DNA from: Clavibacter michiganensis
Lineage (GTDB): Bacteria > Actinomycetota > Actinomycetes > Actinomycetales > Microbacteriaceae
Length of the DNA: 64,000 nucleotides
Reading direction: 5' to 3'
NCBI GenBank assembly: GCA_002150995.1
Contig: MDHJ01000001.1
Coordinates: 372,001 to 436,000, forward strand
The notes under the pieces were generated by a model, which was given only the letters and a program-made list of their open reading frames with translations, was not told the origin of the DNA and did not search any database. Shown one piece after another: positions 56,683-64,000 of this stretch (positions within the stretch are counted from its first letter, which is position 1; each line of letters opens with the position of its first letter). A program made the translations under genes and the position numbers.

Positions 56683-56738
56683 TGGTGGAGAGCTCCGGAA
56701 ATCGAACCAGACGAGGCGCCCCGATAGGCGCGCTCCCC
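56683..56738 (-). other. Compact tRNA-like folded element between convergent genes
   Basis: On the minus strand 56 bases fold like a shrunken tRNA. A 7-bp end stem (GGGGAGC with GCTCTCC, one G-U pair) closes a 5-bp arm (GCGCC/GGCGC) and a second 5-bp arm (TCTGG/CCGGA) whose loop is TTCGATTT, close to the T-loop. An unpaired A and an encoded CCA follow. One arm is missing compared with a normal tRNA. It could be a tRNA relic, an att-like remnant, or merely a convergent terminator; outer arms GGTGGTG/CATCACC extend the fold. Confidence 0.35.
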
Positions 56739-56831
56739 GAACGGGCATCACCGTAGCGGATCCGGCTGGGCGTCGGCGCCGCGATCGCATGTCCGGGGAT
56801 CGCCGGCGCCGGCGCCACCGGGGAGGGGGCG

Positions 56832-57680
56832 TCAGCGGGCGGCGACCCGGACGCGGACGGGGCCGCCCTCGTCCTCGAACAGGAGCGTGGTGCCCACCGG
56901 GTACGCGGCTCGCAGCTCCTCGGACGCGTCGTCCGCGACCACGACCGCGACGCGCGCGGCGACGGATCCTGCCCCGCACTCCGAGGGGCCGTCGACGGAG
57001 CCGTCCGGGGCGGATGCGCCGACCGTGAGGCACGCGGCGTCCGGCTCCGCGGGCGCGGGGACCGTCCACGCGGCCGGATCGGCGGCGTCGCCGGGATCCA
57101 CCGGCACGCGGGCCACCGTCAGCCCGTGGAAGCCCGCGACAGCCGTGCCGGGGATCACCGAGCCGGTGTCGACCGAGAGGTAGGTCGCGTTGTCGGGCTC
57201 CGGGAGCAGCTCGAGGTCGAGCACGGCGACCGTGGCGCGGTCGTCGTCGAGGGCCCACGCCGTGATCCCCGCCGCGAGCACCGCGACCACGACCAGGGAG
57301 GCGGCCCAGGGGAGCGCGATGCCCCAGCGGGTGCGGGTGCGACGGCGGGTGCCGGTGCCGGTGCGACGGCGGCGGAGCGGGCGGTGCTCGTCCGACCGGG
57401 TCGCCGAGTCGGGTACGGGAGTCGCATCGGGCGCGGGGGACGGGTCGTGCGAGTCGTGCGCGGCGGGCCCGCCGGCTGCCGAGCCGGGGGCGGGCGTGCC
57501 ATCTCCGGGCGATGCCGCCGATCCCGGGTCGGGCTCCGCCGTGCGTCCGGGAGCATCGCTCGCGACCTGTCCCTCCAGCTCGCGCAGGCGCTCGAGCGCG
57601 GCCGAGTCCACGGCGTCGCGGCCCGGCCCGAACACGCGGCGCCGCAGCTCGGCGATCTCTGCGTGCCGGTCGTCGTCCAT
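56832..57680 (-). CDS. Single-pass membrane protein of unknown function
   Basis: The 282-residue protein has a soluble N-terminus (DDDRHAEIAELRRRVFGPGRDAVDSAALERLRELEGQ), a disordered Pro/Ala/Asp linker, an arginine-rich patch, one membrane helix (ALPWAASLVVVAVLAAGITAWAL) near residue 125-147 and an extracellular part of about 130 residues with two cysteines. The cytoplasmic start recalls anti-sigma-like or sensor proteins, but no match is firm. It follows the GH114 gene on the same strand. Confidence 0.65.
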   Translation of the reverse strand: MDDDRHAEIAELRRRVFGPGRDAVDSAALERLRELEGQVASDAPGRTAEPDPGSAASPGDGTPAPGSAAGGPAAHDSHDPSPAPDATPVPDSATRSDEHRPLRRRRTGTGTRRRTRTRWGIALPWAASLVVVAVLAAGITAWALDDDRATVAVLDLELLPEPDNATYLSVDTGSVIPGTAVAGFHGLTVARVPVDPGDAADPAAWTVPAPAEPDAACLTVGASAPDGSVDGPSECGAGSVAARVAVVVADDASEELRAAYPVGTTLLFEDEGGPVRVRVAAR

Positions 57681-57757
57681 GCCGCATGGTGTCACGCCGG
57701 GCCGGGCGCCGCGACGCCGCGACGCCAGGACGCCAGGACGGTGGACGGCCGCTCCGC

Positions 57758-58583
57758 TCAGCAGGCGGCGCGGGCGTACCCGTCCTCGCCCGCGGGAACG
57801 AGGCCGCGGTCGCGCACGACGCCCCGGGGCGCGGGATCCAGCGACCGGATCCGCGCGCACGCCCCCTCGGCGGTATCGCGCAGGTCGTCCACGTACTCGA
57901 CGTCGAGCACGTGCGGGCCGTAGACGTCCGTGAGCGCTGTGCACTCGTCCCAGCGGTCGCACTCCTCGGCGATCGCGAGGTCGAAGCCGGCCTCGTCCCG
58001 GCCCCGCGTCCGAGGTCCGCGGCGTTCTTCTGCGCGACCGCGAGGCCGCGGTCGTGCGCGTGGTCCACGAGGAGGGCGGCGAGGGCGAGCGCGTCGTCGG
58101 CGTCGAGGGCGCCCGCGGAGCGCGTCCACGAGTCGAGGTTGTCGAGCTCCACCGCCCGGTAGCCGGCGTCGGCGCACCGGTCGATCGTCGTCGCCTGCCG
58201 GGCCGCGACGGCGGCGCGCTTCGCGGGGGTAGAGGCGTCGAGGAGGTGCTCGTCGGGCCAGCCGGGATCGACGAGCGGCCCCTCGTCGCCCTGCACCAGC
58301 AGGTCGTCGGGCCAGGTGGCGCCCGGCTGGGTCTGGAAGGCGTTGACGTAGCAGATGCCGTACGCGCCGCCGGCCGGCTCGTCAGAGCTGTCCCGGACCA
58401 CGATCCCCGCGCCCTCGGGGACGGGGGAGGAGCCGCCGAGCTGGTAGTCGAACGCGGCGTCGACGGGAGGCAGGGCGACGCCGGCCGGCAGGGCCACGTC
58501 GGCGGCCGTGCCGCGGACGAGCAGCCCGCCAGGGCGACGGCCACGGCCGCAGCCGTCAGGAGGGCGCTCGGACGGCGGTGCAT
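57758..58583 (-). pseudogene. GH114-like (endo-alpha-1,4-polygalactosaminidase) lipoprotein, twice frameshifted
   Basis: The product starts with a signal peptide and lipobox LAGC (cysteine 21) and contains FDYQLGGSSPVPEGAGIVVRD, GICYVNAFQTQPG, VELDNLDSWTRSAGALD and AVAQKNAADL, the blocks of GH114/TM1410 hydrolases. These act on galactosamine-rich or similar exopolysaccharides. The frame breaks after the lipobox (58505-58530) and at the G-run complement at 58002-58005, just before DEAGFDLAIAEECDRWDEC. One extra base at each site restores a frame of 276 codons. The lesion pattern matches that of other genes here and may be a sequence error. Confidence 0.82.
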
Positions 58584-58592
58584 GATGCGACC

Positions 58593-59030
58593 CTAGGCGC
58601 CGGCGCCGGACCGCCCCACCACGCGGAAGCGCTCCAGCACCACCTCGGTGCCGTCGTCGAGCGCGAACCCGTCGGGCAGCTCGGCCACGACCTCGGCCGA
58701 GGTCCAGAACGCCTCGTGCCCGGCGCGCCACTCGGCCACGGTCGTGAAGCCCTCGCCCTCGTCGACGGCGTGGGCGAGCGGCACGTCGGCGAGTCGCGCG
58801 ATCGCCACGTCCGTCGTCTCGACCTCGAGCACGGGGCGTCCGTCGGAGTCGATCACCGTGCCGCGGGATCCGACGACCGGGAGCTCCTCGTCGTCGGCCG
58901 CGTATTGGACCAGCAGGGAGCTCGTCGAGGTCTTCGCGCCCGACGCGATCGCTGCCACGAGCCGGTCGCGCAGCGGCCCCGGGAAGGCGTACTCGACGAG
59001 CGGGAGCGCGGGGTCGGGCGTCGTCGTCAT
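58593..59030 (-). CDS. ASCH-domain protein
   Basis: This 145-residue protein has the PUA-like ASCH fold: PLVEYAFPGPLRDRLVAAIASGAKTSTSSLLVQY, GSRGTVIDSDGRPVLEVETTDVAIARLADV and the later EGEGFTTVAEWRAGHEAFW. ASCH domains bind RNA or modified nucleosides; a related family includes N4-acetylcytidine amidohydrolase. The ATG at 59030 overlaps the propeller gene stop by four bases (ATGA), so the pair is translationally coupled. Confidence 0.87.
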   Translation of the reverse strand: MTTTPDPALPLVEYAFPGPLRDRLVAAIASGAKTSTSSLLVQYAADDEELPVVGSRGTVIDSDGRPVLEVETTDVAIARLADVPLAHAVDEGEGFTTVAEWRAGHEAFWTSAEVVAELPDGFALDDGTEVVLERFRVVGRSGAGA

Positions 59031-60280
59031 GGTCCGATCGTAGGAGCGCCACGACCCGCGGGTCGGGGGCGCCGTGCCAGGAGGCGGACCACGAGCGCCG
59101 CGATCCCCGCCAGCAGCGCCACCTGGAGCGGCGCGAGCGGCGCTGCGCCCACCGGGCCGCTCGTCGCCCACTCGCCCGCGAGATCGCGGGCGAGGTCCAC
59201 GGCACCCAGGGCCGCCCCGGTGAGCGGGTCCTGCGCGTAGGAGGCGACGGTCCGCGAGACCGGCTCCTCGGCGCCGGGACGCACGTCGACGACGTCGATG
59301 CGGGAGTCGTCGTCCTCATCGTCCTGGGTCGAGTGCACGAGGACGTGCTCGTCGTCGCCCCAGCCGACGACGGACGAGTAGGAGCCGTCGAGCGGGACCT
59401 CGCGCGCGTCGACCGCGCCGTCGGACACGGAGACGACCTGCAGCGCGCGCTCCTGCCCGACCACGGCGATCGACGTCCCCGACGGCGACCAGGCGTCGTC
59501 CCCGAGCGGGCCGGCCAGCCGCTCCCGCTCGTGGCGGATGCGGCCGTCCTCGGCGTCGAGGACCACCATGGCGTCCTCGGTGTCGACCGCGACGAGCGAC
59601 CCGTCAGGCGAGATGGCGGCGGAGACGGCAGGCCCGGGCAGCTCGTACGGGGTGAGGCGGGACGTCGCGAGGTCGAGGAGGGCGAGCTCCCCGCGCAGCT
59701 CGAGTGCGGGATCCGCGTACCGGCTGAGCTCCTCGCCGCTCGTCAGCAGCAGCACCCGCCGTCCGGACGCGTCGATGCTGAGGGGGACGGCGCTGCGCCC
59801 GTCGCCCACCGCCACGCTCCGGGTGTCGAGCCCGGCGAGGTCGACGACGTCCACGCTACCGTCCCGTCCCTGCCCGCCGACGACGACGAACGTGCCGTCC
59901 GCCGAGAGGAGCGACTGCGCGGGATCGCCCTGGTCCGCGGTGATGCTGCGGTCCTCGGCTGCGGCGAGGCGGCGGTAGGTCGTCCCGTCGGCGCCCAGCA
60001 CGACCGACTGCGGGATGTCGCCGAGCTCGACGCCGAAGCCGTTCTGGTAGAGCATCGTCGCGGCCTCGATCTGCGCCGGCGCGAGATGCGGCGTCCACCA
60101 CGAGTACGACGCGATCCGCTCGGGGAACCCGACCGCACCGGCCGGCGCCGCGGGCGCCTCGGTCAGCGGGGCGAGCAGGGCGGCGGTCGCGAGCGCGGTC
60201 ACCAGCGGGAGCGCGACGCCGCCGACCAGGTCCCTCCGAGGGCCGGGAGCGGGGCGCCTGCCGGCGGGGATTCCTGCCAT
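59027..60280 (-). CDS. Membrane-anchored WD40/TolB-like beta-propeller protein
   Basis: The 417-residue protein has an N-terminal membrane helix (ALPLVTALATAALLAPL), then a propeller-like array of strands (SLLSADGTFVVVGGQGRDGSVDVVDL, AISPDGSLVAVDTEDAMVVLDAEDGRIRHERERL, WSPSGTSIAVVGQERALQVVSV) and a C-terminal helix (LAPLQVALLAGIAALVVRLLARRP) with a basic tail. It would hold an extracellular propeller between two helices. It is coupled to the ASCH gene downstream. The family is not further recognised. Confidence 0.75.
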   Translation of the reverse strand: MAGIPAGRRPAPGPRRDLVGGVALPLVTALATAALLAPLTEAPAAPAGAVGFPERIASYSWWTPHLAPAQIEAATMLYQNGFGVELGDIPQSVVLGADGTTYRRLAAAEDRSITADQGDPAQSLLSADGTFVVVGGQGRDGSVDVVDLAGLDTRSVAVGDGRSAVPLSIDASGRRVLLLTSGEELSRYADPALELRGELALLDLATSRLTPYELPGPAVSAAISPDGSLVAVDTEDAMVVLDAEDGRIRHERERLAGPLGDDAWSPSGTSIAVVGQERALQVVSVSDGAVDAREVPLDGSYSSVVGWGDDEHVLVHSTQDDEDDDSRIDVVDVRPGAEEPVSRTVASYAQDPLTGAALGAVDLARDLAGEWATSGPVGAAPLAPLQVALLAGIAALVVRLLARRPRPAGRGAPTIGP

Positions 60281-60517
60281 GCCCCGAGGCTACGGCCGGG
60301 TCCGCCGATGCCACCGGCCGTTCACCCGATGGCCACGGACGCGTGGATCCCGGCGTCGTGACGGACGAGCCCGCCACGCCGAGGGGCGCCTCCGGATCCT
60401 CGGCGCCCGACTGCCGCGCGGGCCGCGACCCGTCAACCCCCTCCGGGCCCCGGACGCCCGCGGCCGTCCGGGCCAGGGTGGAAGGCGACCCCCGATCCCC
60501 TCCAGGAAGGCGCGACC

Positions 60518-61426
60518 ATGAGCGAGATCCGCAACGGCGGCAACCAGTACGAGATCCAGGACCCGATCACGCAGTACCCCTCCCCGCCGTTCCCCCAGCA
60601 GGAGCAGACCGGCGCGGGCGACGAGCAGCGCTTCGAGCCGACGCCCGACCACGGCCAGGACAGCTACGTCGGCTTCGGCCGCCTGGCCGGCCGCAAGGTG
60701 CTCATCACGGGCGCCGACTCCGGCATCGGCAAGGCCGTCGCGATCGCGTTCGCGCGCGAGGGCGCGGACATCGCCCTCAACTTCCTCGACGAGGAGCTCG
60801 AGGACGCGCGCGACACCGCGTCCACGATCGAGGCGGACGGCCGGAAGGCCGTGCTCGTGCCCGGCGACATCTCCGACGAGACCACCTGCCAGGACCTCGT
60901 CCAGGCTGCGGTCGAGGGCCTCGGCGGCCTCGACTGCCTCGTGATGGTGGCCGGCTACCAGCGCAACGAGGACGACATCCTCGACCTCGAGACCGCCCAG
61001 CTCGACCGCACGCTGAAGACCAACGTCTACTCGCTGTTCTGGCTGAGCAAGGCCGTGCTGCCGCACCTGCCGAAGGGCGGGAGCATCATCACGACCAGCT
61101 CCTCGCAGGCGTACCAGCCGAGCGCGGACAAGATCGACTACGCGGTCTCCAAGGGCGCGATCCGCAACTTCACGCAGGGGCTCGCGCAGCAGCTCGCGCC
61201 GAAGGGGATCCGCGTCAACTCCGTCGCGCCCGGCCCGTTCTGGACCGTGCTGCAGCCCGTCGGCCAGTCCGCGGAGGACGTCGAGGAGTTCGGGTCCCAG
61301 TCGGTCTACGGACGCCCCGGCCAGCCGGCGGAGATCGCGGCGACGTACGTGTTCCTCGCCAGCCAGGAGTCGAGCTTCACGAGCGGCGAGACCATCGCGG
61401 TCACGGGCGGCACGCCCGTCCACTGA
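60518..61426 (+). CDS. Short-chain dehydrogenase/reductase (YghA-like)
   Basis: The 302-residue SDR carries a 50-residue N-terminal extension (GNQYEIQDPITQYPSPPFPQQ) typical of the YghA/general-stress SDR group. It then has GADSGIGKAVAIAFAREGADIALNFL, VMVAGYQRNEDD, SSSQAYQPSADKIDYAVSKGAIRNF with the Ser-Tyr-Lys triad and GGTPVH at the end. These enzymes reduce aldehydes or act in glycolytic by-product control. A GGAAGG ribosome site precedes the ATG. Confidence 0.92.
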   Translation: MSEIRNGGNQYEIQDPITQYPSPPFPQQEQTGAGDEQRFEPTPDHGQDSYVGFGRLAGRKVLITGADSGIGKAVAIAFAREGADIALNFLDEELEDARDTASTIEADGRKAVLVPGDISDETTCQDLVQAAVEGLGGLDCLVMVAGYQRNEDDILDLETAQLDRTLKTNVYSLFWLSKAVLPHLPKGGSIITTSSSQAYQPSADKIDYAVSKGAIRNFTQGLAQQLAPKGIRVNSVAPGPFWTVLQPVGQSAEDVEEFGSQSVYGRPGQPAEIAATYVFLASQESSFTSGETIAVTGGTPVH

Positions 61427-61487
61427 GCGGTCGCGCCGGTCGCGGTCGCGACACCCGCGGTCGCGCCGGCCGGCGCGGGCGGGTGCG

Positions 61488-62066
61488 TCAGAACAGGCGC
61501 GCCGCGCCCGCGTCGGCGTCCGGGTGCGGGTCCTCGAGCGGACGCTCGGTGCGGAGCACGGCCGGGCCGACCGTGAGGATCCCGTCGCCGAGCGGCTCGC
61601 AGCGCACCCCGCCGCGTCCGCGGAGCGCGCGGAACGCCCCGGGCGCGAGCATCACGTCCATCCACGCGCACGGGTTCGCGGGCCGGTGGCCCTGGAACTC
61701 GACCGGCCCGTCGCCCGAGTCGAGGCTGAAGCGCATGCCGCGCAGCCGGTCGGCGTCCACCCCGCGGAGGAGGACGTTGCGGCGGGTGTCGACGGGATCC
61801 AGGCCCGCCTCGACGCCGAGCTCGCGGGCGACGCGCTCCACCGACTCGACCGCCATCACGGTGACGGCGGCCGTGCGGTGCGCCCGCTGCCCGAAGTAGC
61901 GGTCGCCGACGATGCCGAGCCCGGCGCGGATCCGCACGGACCGGCGCGAGGGCGGCTCGCCCGGCTCGTCCCGGGGCCCGTCGGCCGGGCGCCCCTCGAG
62001 GCGGTGCACGGGGGACGCGACGAGGTGCGCGATCTCCACGCGGTGCTCGTGCGGGAGGGCGCTCAT
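61488..62066 (-). CDS. MOSC-domain protein
   Basis: The 192-residue protein has VEIAHLVASPVHRLEGRP, RIRAGLGIVGDRYFGQR, NVLLRGVDADRLRGMRF and PANPCAWMDVMLAPGAFRALRGRGGVRCEPLGDG with the conserved cysteine of molybdenum-cofactor sulfurase C-terminal (MOSC) domains. Stand-alone MOSC proteins such as YiiM detoxify N-hydroxylated compounds by molybdenum-dependent reduction. The ATG at 62066 is the first good start; it is divergent from the sensor kinase gene. Confidence 0.86.
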   Translation of the reverse strand: MSALPHEHRVEIAHLVASPVHRLEGRPADGPRDEPGEPPSRRSVRIRAGLGIVGDRYFGQRAHRTAAVTVMAVESVERVARELGVEAGLDPVDTRRNVLLRGVDADRLRGMRFSLDSGDGPVEFQGHRPANPCAWMDVMLAPGAFRALRGRGGVRCEPLGDGILTVGPAVLRTERPLEDPHPDADAGAARLF

Positions 62067-62179
62067 CAGGGAATCGTACGCGGATGCCCCATATCACGGG
62101 GTACGCCCGCCGCGGGCGGATCGTCCACGCGCGGTTAGTATCGACGAGCGGCACGGGGACGACCGCATCAGGGGGTCAC

Positions 62180-63904
62180 GTGGGCGAGCAGGCTCCCACC
62201 GTCGTGCGGCGCGGCCCGGTGGCGCGCGCGCAGGCGGCGTTGCGCAGCATGACGTTCTCGAAGCCGCTGCACGCGCAGCTGCCCTTCATCCTCAGCCTCG
62301 TCGTGGTCGGCGTCGTCGCGGGCGCGGGCGACCTCGCCGCCGTGGCGGCCCCCGGCTTCGTGGCCGGCACGATCGTCGCGGCGCTCGTGACCATCGTCGC
62401 GGCCGTCCTGCCCTGGGACCGGATCGGGTCCGAGTGGGTGGCCGTCCTGCCCATGCTCGACTTCGCGGCCCTCGCGCTCTGCAACGCCGCGATCGGCGGC
62501 GAGGTGCCCTCGACGGCGTTCCTCATCGTCTTCCCCGTCATCTGGCTCGCGTACGCGTTCGCGCTGCACGTGCTGTGGCTGGGCGCCTTCGGCACGGCCG
62601 CGGTGCTCGCGCTGCCGATCATCCGCTCGGGCGAGCTCCCGGAGGGCACGACCGGCTGGTCGCACATCGTGGTGCTGCCCGTCGTGATGCTCCTCGTCGC
62701 CGTGGCCGTGAACCTCCTCGCCCAGCAGCTGTTCCGCCAGCACGCCCGCCTGGAGGAGATGCAGGCGGCGCTCACGGGCACGCTCGTCGACCTGCGGGAG
62801 CGCAACTCGGTCATCGACGGGGTGCTCGAGGCGATCGACGACACCGTGGTCGTCCTCGACGCGGAGGGCCGCATCACGCAGCGCAACCGCGCGGCCCGCG
62901 AGCTCATGGCGCTGGCCGTCCCCATCGACCGGGAGGACCCGAGCCTCGGCCGGTTCGTCTACGAGGAGGACCGCACCACGGTCGTCCCGCCCGAGCGGCA
63001 GCTCGTGGCCCGGGCCCGCGCCGGCGAGGTCGTCGCCCGCGAGGTCTACTGGATCGGCGACGGCGGGGCCCAGAAGGCGGTACTCGCGTCCCTCTCCCCG
63101 CTCGTGGACCCCGACGGCCGACCCTTCGGCACCGTCATGGTCAGCACGGACGTGACGGCGCTCGCGCTCGCGGTCTCCGAGCGGGAGGACTTCGTCGCGA
63201 GCGTCTCGCACGAGCTGAAGACGCCGCTCACGTCGATCCTCGGGTACGTGGAGCTCATCGCCGACGACCTCGTCGAGGACGACGTCGACGACCGCATCAC
63301 CGCCGCCCGCCTCGCGATCGTGGAGCGGAACGCCCAGCGCCTCCTCGGCCTCATCGGCGACCTGCTCACGGCGGCGCAGCACCGCCTCGCGGTCAACCGC
63401 AACCTCGTCGACGTGGGCGAGATCGTCGAGAACGCCCTCGACGTCATCCGCCCGCACGCGCAGGCGAACGGCGTCGCGCTGGTCGAGCCGGACTACCAGG
63501 AGCTCGTCGCGGAGGTGGACGCGGTGCGGATCGGCCAGGTCCTCGACAACCTGCTCAGCAACGCCGTGAAGTACACGCCCGAGGGCGGCACCGTCAGCAC
63601 CGAGATCGAGGTGGACGGGGAGCACCTCCGGCTCTGCGTCTCCGACGACGGCGTCGGCATGTCCGCGGAGGACACGGCGCAGCTCTTCACGCGCTTCTTC
63701 CGCACCAGCTCGGCCCGCGCGAGCACCGTCGCGGGCGTCGGGCTCGGCCTCAGCATCACCCGCTCGATCGTGGACGCGCACGACGGCACCATCGAGGTGG
63801 AGAGCGCCGTCGGCGTCGGCACCACGATGCGCGTGCGGCTGCCGCTGCGCGTCGTCCCGGACGCCCCGGAGCCCCCGGACGCACCGGCTCCGCGCCTCGG
63901 CTGA
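62180..63904 (+). CDS. Membrane sensor histidine kinase with PAS domain
   Basis: This 574-residue protein is a two-component kinase. Five or six membrane helices (residues about 30-190) replace a normal periplasmic sensor, followed by a PAS-like domain (VIDGVLEAIDDTVVVLDAEGRITQRNRAARELM). The dimerisation domain has the phosphorylated His 344 in SVSHELKTPLTSILGYVELI, then the ATP-binding domain with LLSNAVKYTPEGG (N box), SDDGVGM (G1) and GVGLGLSI (G2). I took the GTG at 62180, five bases after GGGGG; the longer frame upstream is implausible. The cognate regulator is not in the window. Confidence 0.92.
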   Translation: MGEQAPTVVRRGPVARAQAALRSMTFSKPLHAQLPFILSLVVVGVVAGAGDLAAVAAPGFVAGTIVAALVTIVAAVLPWDRIGSEWVAVLPMLDFAALALCNAAIGGEVPSTAFLIVFPVIWLAYAFALHVLWLGAFGTAAVLALPIIRSGELPEGTTGWSHIVVLPVVMLLVAVAVNLLAQQLFRQHARLEEMQAALTGTLVDLRERNSVIDGVLEAIDDTVVVLDAEGRITQRNRAARELMALAVPIDREDPSLGRFVYEEDRTTVVPPERQLVARARAGEVVAREVYWIGDGGAQKAVLASLSPLVDPDGRPFGTVMVSTDVTALALAVSEREDFVASVSHELKTPLTSILGYVELIADDLVEDDVDDRITAARLAIVERNAQRLLGLIGDLLTAAQHRLAVNRNLVDVGEIVENALDVIRPHAQANGVALVEPDYQELVAEVDAVRIGQVLDNLLSNAVKYTPEGGTVSTEIEVDGEHLRLCVSDDGVGMSAEDTAQLFTRFFRTSSARASTVAGVGLGLSITRSIVDAHDGTIEVESAVGVGTTMRVRLPLRVVPDAPEPPDAPAPRLG

Positions 63905-63913
63905 CCCCTGCCG

Positions 63914-64000
63914 TCCGCGCCGGCTGCGCCGTCCGGTCCGCGCCGTCCGATCCGCCCCGTCCCTGCCGTCCGGGCCGTCCCGTCCCACCGGTCCGCGCCG
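63914..64000. repeat. Imperfect CCGTCC-rich tail after the kinase gene
   Basis: CCGTCC and related hexamers recur about eight times up to the window end. No gene was seen in it. It may be a low-complexity intergenic stretch or the start of something beyond the edge. Confidence 0.4.

Overview
The window is about 64 kb of very GC-rich chromosome from an actinobacterium. The family-level content is Microbacteriaceae-like and Clavibacter seems the closest fit, although no marker gene settles the genus. Evidence for this is the codon use (almost all third positions G or C), GTG starts, four-base ATGA/GTGA gene overlaps, weak TAnnnT -10 boxes placed close to start codons, and the mix of LacI-controlled sugar transporters, Ig-like secreted proteins, a phosphoketolase and a manganese catalase. 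I see no rRNA, convincing complete tRNA, CRISPR array, integrase or insertion sequence, so it reads as ordinary chromosome with accessory patches.

Layout. 1-2.3 kb: the end of a carbohydrate ABC importer (lipoprotein plus MalF-type permease, cut by the window edge). 2.4-4.3 kb: an organic hydroperoxide module (ohrR, ohr, a DoxX-like membrane gene). 4.3-5.6 kb: a RES/Xre-type toxin-antitoxin pair. 5.7-8.3 kb: a VOC protein, a phosphotransferase and an epoxide-hydrolase-like enzyme. 8.3-16.3 kb: a complete YtfQRT/YjfF-type (furanose sugar) ABC importer with a LacI regulator, two palindromic operators and a second, orphan double ATPase. 16.5-24.9 kb: Mn-catalase, a lipoprotein, a YCII protein, a CYP152-like P450 with a Csp-type cysteine-rich protein nearby, and phosphoketolase. 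25-30.4 kb: two divergent secreted proteins that share Ig-like repeats, one ending in an esterase domain. 30.5-45.2 kb: small enzymes and regulators, including a MarR/MFS pair, a TetR/MFS pair, an alpha/beta-hydrolase/TetR pair, two GNATs and an SDR fused in one operon with a DUF6421-like protein. 45.3-53.4 kb: a LacI-controlled operon with importer, GH130 phosphorylase and a secreted helical-barrel-like protein, probably for beta-mannoside use. 53.5-64 kb: an AEC transporter, a DJ-1/PfpI protein, GrpB, a GH114 lipoprotein, an ASCH/beta-propeller pair, an SDR, a MOSC protein and a PAS-type sensor kinase.

How it works together. The dominant themes are sugar import under LacI control, oxidant defence (Ohr, Mn-catalase), efflux under MarR/TetR control and cell-surface or secreted proteins. 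This fits a soil- or plant-associated actinobacterium, though the lifestyle is inference.

Quality note. Six otherwise well-conserved genes are each broken by one or two apparent single-base deletions, all in or beside short G/C runs. They are either sequencing errors or real lesions; the pattern favours sequencing errors, and the affected genes are marked.
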